Origin: Trichostrongylus colubriformis
Lineage: Eukaryota; Nematoda; Chromadorea; Rhabditida; Trichostrongylidae
Reading direction: 5' to 3'
Assembly: GCA_963978905.1 (NCBI GenBank)
Contig: OZ022260.1
Coordinates: 15,861,725 to 15,925,724, forward strand
Length of the DNA stretch: 64,000 bases
Under the pieces are notes generated by a model. The model worked only from the letters and a program-made list of their open reading frames with translations, searched no databases and had not been told where the DNA came from. Both the position numbers and the translations under genes were made by a program. Positions 1-11,890 of this stretch are shown here, piece by piece (position 1 is the first letter of the stretch; each line of letters opens with the position of its first letter).

Positions 1-1869
1 TCCTTCCCCCTCTTCCCACAAAATTTTTTTCAACCTTTCAATAAATTCTTCGATCATTTGGATTAGAATCATACTAAATTGGAAATGAATAATTCATCAC
101 AATGTCTTCTTGTCTGTAGTTTAATAGCTTTTAACCTAACACAACCATTTCATTTCTAAGAGGAATCTCTCAGTCATCCCGCGACTCCTCTTCAGCTTAC
201 ATGGGATTGTTCAGAGAACACGTATCAGGCGAATGGGTGATCTCGCGAACAAGGGCGATCACCTACTGTATTCGTATCTCTTTCTCCAAGCCCAGTCGCC
301 CGACAGCTTGAGAATCGAACTCTGAACAGTATTTTTACATCATTTCTAATGGGATTTCCAATTGCCATCCAAAAAATTATCTGCCTCAAAAAAATTTCCG
401 TGCACGATTGAGGTTGAGGCTTCTCCTGAAATTATGGCTAATAAAACTTGAAACCTCACTGAAGTACTTAAGGTAATTGAAATCCCACCCCTCACTTACA
501 GCCACTTCAAGCTCTGCTTCTCAAATGAGTTCAGGGTTTTTTGAGCCTTGCGGTTTCCCGACTGTTGAAACTCATATGTTTGAAAATAAACTCTTTTTCC
601 TTGGAATAGAGTTTTGCTCTGCAACCAGTTTCCCTCGTTGTCCTTTTCGGAGAAGTAGGAGAGTTGGCTCTGTGCCAGTTCTCGCCATACGCCAGTGAGA
701 AACGCTTTTTTGTCTTCCCCGCAGCCGCCGTTCCGTCCCACGTACGCCGTCCTTTGCTCGTCGCAGTTTGGTTTCTGCCGATCCGATTATGATAGGACTG
801 GTTCGTGTTCGCCAGTGGTCATCTAGCGCACTGTATTATGATAAGACATTCCATCCCATCGGTGCACCGTCATCTACTGTCGCCGTACGTTTGGGCTTCC
901 TATCACACCAGCAATTATCCACCTGCCCTCTTGTCTTCTCTAAACGACCTTGTGTTCACGGCTTAGAGGGAATTCCTTAAGCTAAAAATCTCAAATTAGC
1001 TGCTATTCGTGTTTGGCACGACACATGCGTGAAGTATGTCTTATCGAATTAGGCGTATCAACCGGTTTTCTTTACGCAGCTTCTGCAGTTTATCGCTGAT
1101 AGCTTCCGAAGGAGTCACACTCCTTTGCTCGTCAATCTTCTAGATATGATATATTGAATTACACCATGTGTTGCCATACTCGAAATGGCGATTGATTTTT
1201 TTTTCAAAATTATTCTGAAGCAAAGCAAGACGATTTCAGGTTAACTAGTTGTACGATATTATGTCCCTTATATAGAGACCCGTTTTACTTGTTTATCTTT
1301 TATACTGTTTATACTGTTTTACAAATCTCCACCTTAAAAGTCTATAATCAGACACTGTCAGTAGTCTTTGAATTTGCTAGTTTATTAGTGATTTGACCAC
1401 AGGGATCTAAATGTCCACCTTCATGAAGATGGTTGCTCGATTTGAGTGAAAAAGGTAGAATCGTGATTTTCTGAACTGATTCTTGCCACTTCATTTCATT
1501 AATTAATTAATTAATCAGTTTGTTTATTCATTTACTTAATCACTTATTTATTTTTATTTTTTTAATACACGTGTAGGCGCGTTTTTACACTTGGCTACGA
1601 AATCATAATTAACGCTAAACAAACGCATGAGCACAGTGCGTTTGATTATGAAGATTTCGAACAACCTCCGAATTGATTCCCCATATCAGTTTCGTCTATT
1701 TTTCTTTCAAATTTTTCTCGCTAAGAAAATGATGGAGGGGGTGTGCCTTGTCATACGCGCACATTGCAGCCATTAGGTACTTTTTATTCAATTAGCGGTA
1801 TGAGATCCGATATTAGCGCGAAAGTGACATCTCAGAACTACGGCTGTGTGGCACTAGAACAGAAAATTC
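1..1869. other. No assignable gene
   Basis: AT-rich DNA without a recognised feature. After an acceptor-like sequence (ctcctcttcag, ending 195), 42 codons are open to a TGA at 323-325, with a fairly even composition. On its own this is too weak to call an exon. Confidence 0.5.
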
Positions 1870-2060
1870 GCGGGCGTCCGGGATGCGTCGCCATGATGTG
1901 GGCTATGTGCGCCGTATTGGAAGGATCCTGGAGCGATGACTGTGCTTCAAGCCTTATTCTAGGCATAATAGCTTCAGGACTCAACTAATGCAGCAGCCCT
2001 ATCTCGCACCATCTCGTCAAACGTCAAATGCGTCTACGCGGATTTTCTGTCCTAATGGCA
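1870..2060 (+). repeat. Dispersed repeat pair A, copy 1
   Basis: It shares cgatgactgtgcttcaagcc...ttattctaggcataatagcttcaggactcaacta and ctcgcaccatctcgtcaaacgtcaaa, in order, with the minus strand of 6215-6425. It is moderately GC-rich and perhaps an old transposon fragment. No intact frame is shared by the two copies. Confidence 0.6.
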
Positions 2061-4388
2061 CACACGCTCAGCCCTATGTACGAGTCGCACCTACCCTTTC
2101 TTTCGCTGTTAATCTCTCTTTTCTAGCCCACTTGAAACACTTCTTCCACAAGCAACTGCATGGTAGCTGAAGTGCAAATGTAGTGCAAGTGCCCCCCAAA
2201 AAAACCTCTAATCTGTGCCGTCGTACTCGACGATGTTCCCATTGAGGGTTTTCTTCTGAACGATTTCGCCAGTAGTAGCCATTAGGAACAGCTTTCAGGC
2301 GGAAAAAACAAACCAAAAAGGTGATGAAGCTAATTGTTGAAAAAAGGTAGAAAAAAACCTTTTTTTTCTGGTCGAAAGCGGGTTTTGACGGCGAAGAGGT
2401 CGTCTTGCATATCGTCGTATATGTACCTTTCCGTTGTCAAAGCCTTTTTACAGCCTCTTATTTTCATTTATTAAAAATATCCTTCAAAGACACAATCAGT
2501 AGTATGACGAGGACACACCTACACGTCAGCAAGGAAAAAGGTTTCTGATCCTTGTATTTTTGTTCATGAAAATCTTACGCATTTTTGTACTCTTTGGAAC
2601 TTTCGAACCGATAAAATGATCGATATCTTCTCAATATTGATTCTTGATTTGAAAGCCATCCAAGCACTTTTCTAGCATCATTGATTTGGGATTGAAAAAT
2701 AAAGAAATCATGTGAAACTTCCTTGTACATATGCATAAACATACATATATGACAGCTCTATGAATATTACTCAAGACGAAAGAGTGGCGTTTCAGCTCGA
2801 GCTCAGTACCTAACTGGAACTTTACAACCATTTTTTAGATTTATAAGTTGCTTTTTCATTCTATAAATAGGTTTCAGCTGTCAGCTGCATTATCCATTTT
2901 CTAGCGAAATTTAAAAGCAGTAAACAAGCTCGCTGCTCCGTTGCTATGCAATTTTTCATGATTTAATTGAAGTGGTTTCGGTGAAATTATAGCCGTCGAC
3001 TGCCTACACATTTTTCAAAATCATAAACACTCTACATAGTCAAGTGACATTCGTCTACATATTCTACAGCTCCCCATCTACCAAAAAATTTTATTTCGTA
3101 CCGACCGTAAGCAATAGCTTATCTCAAACAACTTGTGAACTATAGGTAGTAATAAAAACTGCCAAGTTAGCGTGGTAATCCTGAAAGCCCTCCTTCCACT
3201 CCATTTCGCTTTCGCTTTCCGCAATATGTATGTATGACGTGGAATGCGGAACAGGTGAAGACAAACGGTCACTTATGCGCAGATTTCTCAATTCTCTCGT
3301 TTTTCATGGTTTCTCTTGGTTTTTTTTCCATCACTAAACCCATCTTTTTTCAAATTCCCATAGTTCGAGACATTACTTCTGGCGCTTCGCTCATACTCTT
3401 TGCTAAGCTGAAAACTGTTCTTGCGAATTCCCTCAAAACTGAAGGACTGCATAAAGCCTCTAAGCTTTTAAAATTATTTTACGCATTTTGATTTCCCAGG
3501 TGACCCGTTGCCTCAGAATTCTTTCCTTACTAGGATACCGATCACAAGGAAACCACGTGGACCCCTAAAATTCATAGATAGTAAGGAAGACAGCAACTAA
3601 AATATTAAGGCTGCATTTGGCATTCGTTTTTAGGGTGCTTTTTGAATTCCCAGTCAATCCCTCGTGTTTCTCACTAATAATAACTCGCCGGCTTGCGCTG
3701 TTCAGTTTGAGAACTGTATCGATGAAGATCACAAGAACTATGTATTTGAATGGCCCTTGAATTCAAAATTCCGAAATTGAAACAGAACCTCATCGTAGGC
3801 CTCCATAGCAGAAGATGGAATTTTAAGTGAGTGAGGAATGTTCCCCTGTATCTGAATAAGTCCCATCTCTGAAAGAGAGGTCATGGACGTTAAGCATCGG
3901 CTCGAAGGCTGTTGACTATTTTTCATCGCCATTTTCCCGTTTAAACTCTTCTGGTGACATCATGAGGTGAGATGATCGACGTCTGTGTTCGTTCGTTGAG
4001 CTCATAGCTAAGCTGTTCTGACAATATTACGCCATGGAATACATATTGACGATAACTTTTTGTTGTGGCTTTGCCGTAGAGTTAGACAAACTTTACAGTA
4101 ATAGTGGCTGGGGTTATGATAACTCACAACCCATTAAGCGGTCTCATGTTCTGCTCCAGTAACCGTTCTGTAATTTTTTGTAGCCGGCATGAATATACGG
4201 TTCAATACACTTCGCAATTTTCTAGTCTAGTGCGGCTCAAGTCTTCTGTTTACCGCAATCCCTCAAGGAAATATTTTTGTTTAATTTGAAAGCACTTCCC
4301 ACCTTGTCCGAATAATCCGTTATTAGTGAACGTTCAGTGGAGGCGGTTCTGCAACATCACAGCGTGCGAAAGGGCGGGGTCACTACTT
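2061..4388. other. No assignable gene
   Basis: Low-complexity intergenic DNA. Open frames of 60-85 codons are present, but none has splice signals on both sides or a recognisable domain. A 24-codon open stretch after ctgttcag at 3706 is within chance expectation. Confidence 0.5.
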
Positions 4389-4716
4389 TGAAGGAATCGT
4401 GCAAGGAAAAATCAGTTGCGCTGTTATTTATATATTTATGTCGTATTTGCCTAATAAGGGCCGCATGCCAAGTTCCATGCCAAAAAGTGAGAATCTGGTC
4501 AAGATACAGCTCTCAAAGTGGTGGTCGAGGGGGCGGGACCTCAAAGTGAATGCCTGCCCCGTCGTCCGCCACGGTTGGGAACGGAGAGTGAGACTGTTTT
4601 CGTAACTTTCTGTTCCTACTATGCGCCTCTGGTCGCAGCGGACGACGGAGTGGGCATTTACCTTGAGGCTCCGTTCCCTCGGCCACCACTTTGAGAAGCT
4701 GTATCTTAGCGAATTA
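4389..4716. mobile_element. GC-rich fold-back element, copy 1
   Basis: Inverted arms surround a short centre: agatacagct(c)tcaaagtggtgg near 4503 returns as the reverse complement ccaccactttgagaagctgtatct at 4683-4706, and ccccgtcgtccgc at 4557 pairs with gcggacgacggag at 4638. The left end shares the sequence gaatcgt..aggaaaaat..tatatatttat..gtatttgcctaataagggccgcatgc with the element at 11.5 kb, allowing gaps. There is no coding content. The 60-70 codon frames here are by-products of the palindrome. Confidence 0.65.
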
Positions 4717-5027
4717 TGTCATGATTTTGATATGTTATCATGTTGTGGATCGCTATTGCATTCTCTGGAAATTTTCAGAAAACATAGGAGAATGTCGCAA
4801 AAGTTATCCTGCAACCTAATAGCTTAAGATGCTGATGGACTTCAACTCGGGTAAAGATCTTGCTGTAACGTAATGGACCGTATATTACACATTTTAAATC
4901 TTTCTTCCCCTGTATTTCGCGATATTTTTTCATTCTCTGCTTTCCTTTTCTGTGGCCTTACTTTCGACATCATTTCTTCTCCCGTTACACCTTTCACTCA
5001 CTTCACTTTCACTCCTTTCAATTTCAG

Positions 5028-5192
5028 CCTTGCCCTTTGAATTCCGCTGTCTCGCTCGACGAGTATTCTTCTGTCCGTGAGAAATTGGCCATGTCTGACC
5101 TCAAGTGGCTGAAGTGCGTTTCTTGCCCGAAAACGGCGTGCCTTTTTTCGCACGGGGATGACTTTTCCACGTTTGCGGTCTTTGGCCAGTAG
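5028..5192 (+). CDS. Candidate terminal exon of an unidentified gene
   Basis: A strong acceptor (cctttcaatttcag) is followed at once by 54 open codons and TAG. The peptide begins PCPLNSAVSLDEYSS and continues through DLKWLKCVSCPKTACLFSHG. It has four cysteines in a CxxC-plus-Cx(n)C arrangement. About 60% of third codon positions are G or C and only two end in A, which is closer to the phosphatase exons than to local background near 40% GC. No upstream exon was found, and the protein is not recognised. An overlapping minus-strand frame of 64 codons is also open, so the coding strand is not certain. Confidence 0.35.
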   Translation, partial: PCPLNSAVSLDEYSSVREKLAMSDLKWLKCVSCPKTACLFSHGDDFSTFAVFGQ

Positions 5193-6024
5193 AACGCTTC
5201 GCCTTCAACATGCTTCACTCCTCCATAGTGGTAAATAGGTGGTTCCCTCTATGGAGCATCGACCAAGGGCTCTTTTGTCTTGTTTTTGAAAGCAATCCTG
5301 TACGAGCTTTCTCTTCAGGGTGAATCATTAGCATTATGCTTTCCTCTGTTCAGCGTGATATTGCATTCCTCGACCATTTGACGTTCCTTTTGACGTCATC
5401 AGGTTCAATAACAATCGGCGTGGTGGGCTGAATTGCGGGACAATTGTGAGTGCATTTTATGGAAAAACTCAAGAGCACCGACATTTTCGTGGGCAAGCGA
5501 TTCGTGAGGAAAACTAGACATCCTGATTTCTTCGATTTCGTTTCGCATTCGGTATACTTTGCTGTGCACGTCTCCCAGATCAAAGGATCTTCAGCGCGAT
5601 TATTGATTCACTAAAGAAACTCTTTTCTTAAAGGACTATCGCGAAAGTGAGCTCTTTTCAAATTAAGGGTATGGGCGGAGTGTAAATACTACTCTTATCT
5701 GTCGTGTTTTGACCACATCAATTCTGTGAACGGAGCAGCTTTTCAATGTCAGCTTCTTGCGTGTTGTGGTTATACGTGAATTGTTTTTGGCTCGATTTCC
5801 TCATGTTTCTTTTGCAGTGGCTGCACCTTAGGGATCAATAGATTGAATTTGTAAATTCTTATGGAAACATCGAATTGAAATTGAACTCGAGTCGATAGAC
5901 GCTATTTTTTTTAGAGATTCATCGGTCCAAAGTTGTTCCCTTACCTTCTAGACCAAAATACTATACTCCATCCGTGAGGATTCCTCGACCAATGTTTATC
6001 CTGAGTGATGGTGGCGGCTACGTC

Positions 6025-6190
6025 AGCTTGCCCTGAACGTTGCCCGCCCTCTACGGCCACTCGGACATCGGATATGCATGACCGAGACCCATGTAAATGA
6101 AGCCGCGATGGAAATCAAAGGCTCGCTTTTTAAAGCGTGTTTTGCCACACATTTCTCTGAATTTCGTCACTTGTTTACAGAGAGCATCTT
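6025..6190 (+). repeat. Dispersed repeat pair B, copy 1
   Basis: It shares a diffuse but ordered match with 18840-18975: cgaacgttgcccgccctc / cgaacgatgtcccgccctc, then aagccgcg, aaagcgtgttttgccacac / aatgcgagtttcgccacac, and ttgtttacagagagcat / ttgttttcagagaacat. It lies next to repeat A copy 2. Confidence 0.5.
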
Positions 6191-6214
6191 ATCCCGGTTC
6201 TCATTTTTCTCATT

Positions 6215-6425
6215 AACCTTCAAGTCTGGTTGTCACTAAGACAGAAGGTTTGCATGGCCGCGTTTGACGCGCAACGAATTGGTGCGGGATGAGAAAGGAG
6301 CGGAGAATTAGTTGAGTCCTGAAGCGATTACGCCCAGAATAAGGCATGGAGCAGTACGCATTATCGCATGAGGACCCATCCAATGGGGTGCGCATAGCTC
6401 GACCATCGTGTCGCATGCCGGCCGC
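6215..6425 (-). repeat. Dispersed repeat pair A, copy 2
   Basis: On the minus strand it contains gccttattctgggcgtaatcgcttcaggactcaactaa in two overlapping blocks, and gcaccaattcgttgcgcgtcaaacgc, matching copy 1 at 1870-2060. The open frames of 80 and 119 codons here are not conserved in copy 1. Confidence 0.6.
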
Positions 6426-6429
6426 CGCA

Positions 6430-8470
6430 ACGCGAGTTATCCATACTGATGGCACACACCCGTCGAGGTTTGAGCGATGGATCCTTTTCTACATTTTCAG
6501 TTGTCGCTTAACTCATTTCATGCAGCACAGTACTTCTCAGCGGAAAATTCCCACAAATTGTTCGAATCGGCCTTTTCTTTGGCCATTCTTTGAAGTTAAG
6601 GATTGTATATCTTGGAAAGATCCGAATTCTGTTGAATTTCTTCCAGTTAAGTGCTTCAATGAGTTTCACTTCTTCCGACATTGGCTTCATCTCCGTTTCT
6701 GGTGACGTACCATCAATGCTTACAGTATTGGTTGAAGTCAGTCGTCACCTTTTCCCTAGGAGTTATCAATTCGTTCCATCTTTTCGGCGTGCTTCAATAT
6801 TCACCTTTAGCGGTATTTCAGAAAAACTGCACTGTGGCATTTCATTTTTCCGCGTTTTCGTCATCCTTCCACTTTTTTACGTTACACTTATTCGCGTTTT
6901 ATGCAAATTTTATTCACATGGTTCATATATGCGCTTGCACATTTCTACCGGGGAAGCTGCACTCCTGTCTCTTCAGATTGCTGGCATAACCTCTTTTATA
7001 TTCACCATTTCTCCTATTCATCTTGTGAAATTTCCAGGTTTCCCAGATGAATTTTTAGATGCTGAATAACTAGTGGGGGTGATGCATATGTAAATATTTG
7101 CCTTTGGTGACATGGAACGCGCTGTTAGCTGACCCGGTTATGTAAGAAAATATGATTAAATTCAAGTGATTGATACAAAAATTACAGTAATAAAACACTT
7201 AGTGATATTATGCAATAGTTCATGATACTGTAGAGGTTATTGAAAGGGGGAGGAGTCTTAGTGAAGCGCCCCTTTTCCTCGACACCTGGCTGTGCCCTGG
7301 AGGTGATTCGGTTCTTTGACATGACCTATTTGAACATCGACTGACCTCAATGACTGCGCGTGTTGTAACCATACTCGCTTCGATCAGCTCCATACTCGAT
7401 TTGAATGGAAATTGAAGGCATGGCGCACGCGCACTCGACAAAAAAGCCCTTCAACGTTGCCGACGCTAATGCAATGAAGTGCTCATGGGAATTCCCCGCT
7501 TAGTTAACATGTTTACTGTGTCATGCGAGTTATTTACTACTCTTCACATTACCGACTAATCACGCTTCACTTGCAGGGCTGCAAAATGCTTAAAAAATCA
7601 ATAAAATCGCGTGGTTTATTTTACACGCTTTCATGCTTGACCATAGCTCGGTGATCTCATAGTGGAGTAGTTTTTCTAATAATGGTTTTCAACCGATTGT
7701 CAGGGGCTGACGTCTCGCTGATGAATGCTATTCGTATGTTTTCCTCCTCTGTGTGACTGACTCAGCTGACTTGGTTGACTTTCCATCTCATTCTCTTCAC
7801 TGCGCTCGGGCATTCTGCTGATTATGCTAATTTCTCATTGATTTCCGTGTTTTTTTAACAGTCGGCTGACACTGTGTCCAAGACTAAAGGGAGCTACTGT
7901 ACCGCATGCTTTCCACTGCACCACGGAGCTAAGTGAACCCTTTTAGGTTTTGAGGACTAGATGGCTTGACTAGCCTTCATCGCTGTAATCGGATTTGAAG
8001 ATTTGCCTGCTGTCCTTTCCTGACCTGAGCCCCATTTTCTCTTCCATCGTAAAGTTCAATGTTACTGCTTGGAAGTTTCGTGGGTGCTGTTGGGTTCTTT
8101 CTAGAATACGCCTGAAGCTTCTTCGAAGAGTTTTCACTGTAGATTGCGGCTTTTCGCGACCGTTTCCGATGGCATCTGTTTTTCTGTCAAGTGGACTTTC
8201 TTGTTTCAAGGGGGTTGAGTTGTGAGCGACTCGTTGGTATTCATGGGGACTTGAGCCCTGAAATGGGTTCGTTGTTCACTGCTCTGATCCATCACACTAT
8301 CCAGTCCGCATGACTTCTTTGCTCAGCCTCCATTGGCACACTTATGGATTTACTAGCGATATGAGATGATCAGACCAGCCATCAACGTGATGTGATGATG
8401 GTGATGGTTAGTCTCCCATTAGTAGCCGAACTAACTGTAAGACCTTGGTAACCTACAGATTAGAGGAACA
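6430..8470. other. No assignable gene; SINE fragment only
   Basis: The longest frame (6590-7069, 159 codons, plus) is F-, S- and I-rich, consistent with translated pyrimidine-rich DNA, and matches nothing I know. Apart from the SINE end at 7330-7425 nothing else stands out. Confidence 0.5.
7330..7425 (+). repeat. tRNA-derived SINE, 3' end
   Basis: The stretch from aacatcgactgacc through ctcgatttgaatggaaattg to aaggcatggcgcac matches the last 100 bp of the reference SINE (tacatcggctggcc, gattctgaatgga, gcggcgcatc). Similar terminal fragments with the string atggcgcat occur at about 30442-30460, 48462-48480 and 61258-61276, all on the plus strand, and a minus-strand one near 59297. Confidence 0.4.
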
Positions 8471-8556
8471 GGAGGGGGGAGGGGGGGGGGGGGGGGTTGG
8501 TGGAAAGAGGAAATGATGGTTTTGAAAGAGGAAATGATGGTTTTGAAACGAACATT
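8471..8556. repeat. G16 run and 24-bp direct repeat
   Basis: An uninterrupted run of 16 G at 8481-8496 follows ggagggggga and could form a G-quadruplex. Just after it, gaaagaggaaatgatggttt occurs twice in tandem with a 24-bp period (8502-8549). A G15 run occurs at 31835-31849 and a G10 run at 45654-45663. Confidence 0.9.
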
Positions 8557-8729
8557 CGAGGTTAAAAGAGGTAATCGGTAGCGAAATCCGAATTCAAAAG
8601 CGCGATGTTGTGGTCAGTATTTGCATCTCCCCGCGCATCTCTTCGAACTGCAACATCACCTTTCCGAGTTGCTCGCTCCAGATCATGTCATTTATTGTCT
8701 CGTAGGGTGTATTTCCTTCACTGGTTATG

Positions 8730-8860
8730 TAAAATATGTGAAGCAACAAACAGCAGTCAAGCGAAACAGTGAATGGCAGAATAAGTGACAAGCTGAAAAG
8801 GATTGTGTTCGGTAAAAAACGATACCATTGAATATAAACTCGACGTCTTAGCAAGGTGTC
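8730..8860 (+). repeat. Dispersed repeat pair C, copy 1
   Basis: It shares gtgaa..cagcaacaaac, caagcgaaa.(g/a)tgaa and at.ataaactcgacgtct with 44465-44600, in the same order over about 120 bp. Confidence 0.5.
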
Positions 8861-9300
8861 GCGTGTGCAGTGTTTGCAACTAACGAACTACGAGCATTAC
8901 GGTAGGTCTTACAGTACGTCAAAGTCGCTCTGCCGGAGTTTTGAGTTTTTAAACACGCTACTTGAAAGCGAGAAGTCTACCCAAAGATTCGGGCCCGATT
9001 TAGTGCGTGTTACAAACTGATTCAAAATCGCTAAGCTGGAGCTGATTCGCTGAACATTCAATGATTCCTTTGCATGAAAGTATGTGACCAGTGGACGTTG
9101 GACGTTTCCACTTTACGATTTCCTTTGCTGTTGGCCTTACCGCGTCTTATCAGTGGATTGCACACGGTCGTTTCGTTTATCTCGGAATCGCGGAAATACT
9201 ACTACTGCTATTGCGAAAGAGACTATCTTTAGCTATCAGGAGCTTCTTTTTCAGAGCGTCTCTCAATTCAGAAAGAGGAGCATTAGTTGGATTCTCAAGA

Positions 9301-9566
9301 CTTCTTCTCCGATTTCCTCTTTAATTCGTTTGTTCAATTATTCCTCCTATAATTCGTTTATTCGATTATTTCTCATAATTCTCTTTTTAAGCAGCATACA
9401 TATGGTTTATCTTTCGTCAAAAAAGTCGATATTCTTCTTCTCCGATTTCCTCTTTAATTCGTTTGTTCAATTATTCCTCCTATAATTCGTTTATTCGATT
9501 ATTTCTCATAATTCTCTTTTTAAGCAGCATACATATGGTTTATCTTTCGTCAAAAAAGTCGATATT
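9301..9566. repeat. Perfect 133-bp tandem duplication
   Basis: Positions 9301-9433 and 9434-9566 are identical over all 133 bases (start cttcttctccgatttcctct, end aaaaaagtcgatatt). No divergence at all in otherwise noisy intergenic DNA means either a very recent duplication or an assembly artefact. Confidence 0.95.
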
Positions 9567-11505
9567 GCTCCTAGGAGAATGATGTGAAGTCTGTTGAAGC
9601 TGACCGCTATTGGGTTGGCCGTGTGTCGTTCCCCAAGCGGAGCTCCTTCAAATAGTTGCCAGATTATAAGTTTTACATTTTCACAGCGGAGCACTGTAGT
9701 CACGCTTATTATAAGTCAACACTTATAATCATTCTGAACCAAAACGAGTTCTAATATTGCAAAATATCCACGAAAAGGGTAGGGCACAGTGCAATAATTC
9801 TGGCAGTAAGGAAAAATAAAACTTGTGATTACCTCAGAACGGTATGACAGACTGCTTATTAGGTGTATGGTATTATGTGAGACGTGTTGTGAGCAGTATT
9901 ACATGTTATTTGACGCTTAGTGCTGAATGGAGGCCATCTAATAGTGCCTACAGTATGCCTTTGTGATGGATGTTGATCGCATACTCTTTTTTTGAATATA
10001 GTATGTATTAGTTTCTGAGTGTGCCCTTCTGTCTGTTCTGTCGAAAATGAAATAATATGACTGTTTTTGATATCGGTCTGCCATTAGTCTTTATGTTCCT
10101 GTCCAGGTGTCGTTGAGCTCCAAAAATCAAAATTCCAGAAAAATCCAATCAAAAATGACGTCATACCGCAGTGATTTCACTGATTTTACTGCGGAAGGAC
10201 AAATAGGACAGAAGAGAACCGGTTGCTATTTCTGGGATCAATGAATAGTTTCGATTTTATCTGTGTATTTTGTTCAGTGAAGAAAATTATGGTCCGAACC
10301 CTGCGAAGGACACCTGCTCGGCACAGTTTGTGAAGGCTCATTTCTGTTTCCGGGCTATTGGAGATGGAAATCAAGCGCTTACATTCATTGCACTGAGCAC
10401 CGCATTCTGCTCCTTTGTTCCTTTTTTGTACTCCTCTTGTGTAATCTTTGGCCAGCATTTTACGGGATACATCCCCGTTACTGCACATACAGTAGCCTTA
10501 GGCGTTAAATTAATTATATCGTTGCTGTAGTTACACACATTACATCCGATCCCACGCCGCTTCTTCCAATCCTCAGAGGTTGAGTCCACAACAATACGTT
10601 AGCTTACTAAACAGTCGCATTCCATATAATCAGCAGTTGGTTCTGGCGAATGCTTGTTGTGGAGTGGGCACCAGCACGCAATTTGACGGCAAAAATTACT
10701 GTGGAAACGGTACAGCGACGATGTACTGCGTATAAATCTCTCATTTTTTTTTCTGAGAGGGGTCATGCTCACCGATGAAAGCTCCGACATGAATGTACCA
10801 AGTCAGCGTCACACCTAAGCCCATAGTTAGTGCCCATCCAAATAGGTCTACAGTGGAGGAAGGAAAGTCCTCTCGGTGGCTCATCCTCGAGAGTCTTCAA
10901 GCTGAGCTCCCTATTTAGAGCACAGAGCACATCCAAAATGTGATGTATCTGTGTGCTAAATAGGCTGTCACATGTCCTACGTGATTGATGAGTGGAAGAT
11001 AAAAAGGAGTTTTGATTGATGATATTGGCAAGCACCCAAAAAACGATTCCCTCGGGACATAGTGCATAGAGAGATTGTCAACGTCGCCGTTTTTTGATCG
11101 GATGTCGGCAGTATCTGAAAGCAGCGCTGCTGTCGGAGTGAATGTTGAGCTTCAGGCACCTATCCCTTTAGAGGGAAATTTTGGAGCGCACTCGTAGGCT
11201 CACTTTCTCCTGCTACCGCTCCCACGCGCAATTCAATTTTTAGACTATCATGTTCCGGTTGAAAACGCTCTTTGAAACTTAACTGCTGCACTTTTGAATC
11301 CATTACACTTTATCGCGTGAGGAGGTTTTGCCGCTCGACGTTTCACTTTCAGAGCCACCAAAGCAAAAGAAAAAGGCGTGAAAATGGAAAGAGGGGAATA
11401 TATAGAAATGGTAATAAACAGCAGTAATAATTGCTAATTTAAAAACAATGAAATCGTAAAACACAAGCCTGAAAACTCGTTTTGCTTGTGCCCTTTAAAT
11501 CGCAC
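9567..11505. other. No confident gene
   Basis: A minus-strand frame at 10371-10589 reads coding-like (for example DWKKRRGIGCNVCNYSND and TGMYPVKCWPKITQEEYKK) and ends at a donor-like AAT/GTAAGC, but no start or acceptor is evident. The rest is AT-rich with no feature. Confidence 0.4.
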
Positions 11506-11889
11506 TTGAAAGAATCGTCCACGGAAAAATGAGTTTTCTTGTTATCCATATATTTATATGTTATATGTTGTATTTACCCGACAAGAGGCGCATGCGAAGA
11601 CGAGAAAAATGTCAATTCGGCTAAACTACAGCACCAGAAGGTTTCGGCCGAATGGGCGGAGCCTCCAAGCAAGTGTCCACCCCGTCGTCCGCTGCCGTCG
11701 GAGACGCATTGGATGAACAGAATGTTACGCAAACAGTCCATTCTCCGTTTCCGACCGCGGCGGACGACGGGACGGGGCTTTCACCCTGAGGTCCCGCTCA
11801 TCCGGCCGAGAACTTGGGGAGCTGTATCTTAGCCGAATTCTCACTTTTTCGCGTGAAACTTTGCATGCGGCCCTTATTAAGCAAATAAA
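11506..11889. mobile_element. GC-rich fold-back element, copy 2
   Basis: Same family as the element at 4.4 kb. The left arm runs from gaatcgtcca through gcatgcgaag and the right arm returns through agctgtatcttagccgaatt and gcatgcggcccttattaag. The inner GC-rich stems cccgtcgtccgc (about 11680) and gcggacgacggg (about 11760) are conserved between the two copies. Its right end touches the tail of a minus-strand SINE (11891-12196), so one element inserted next to or into the other. Confidence 0.65.
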
Positions 11890-11890
11890 A

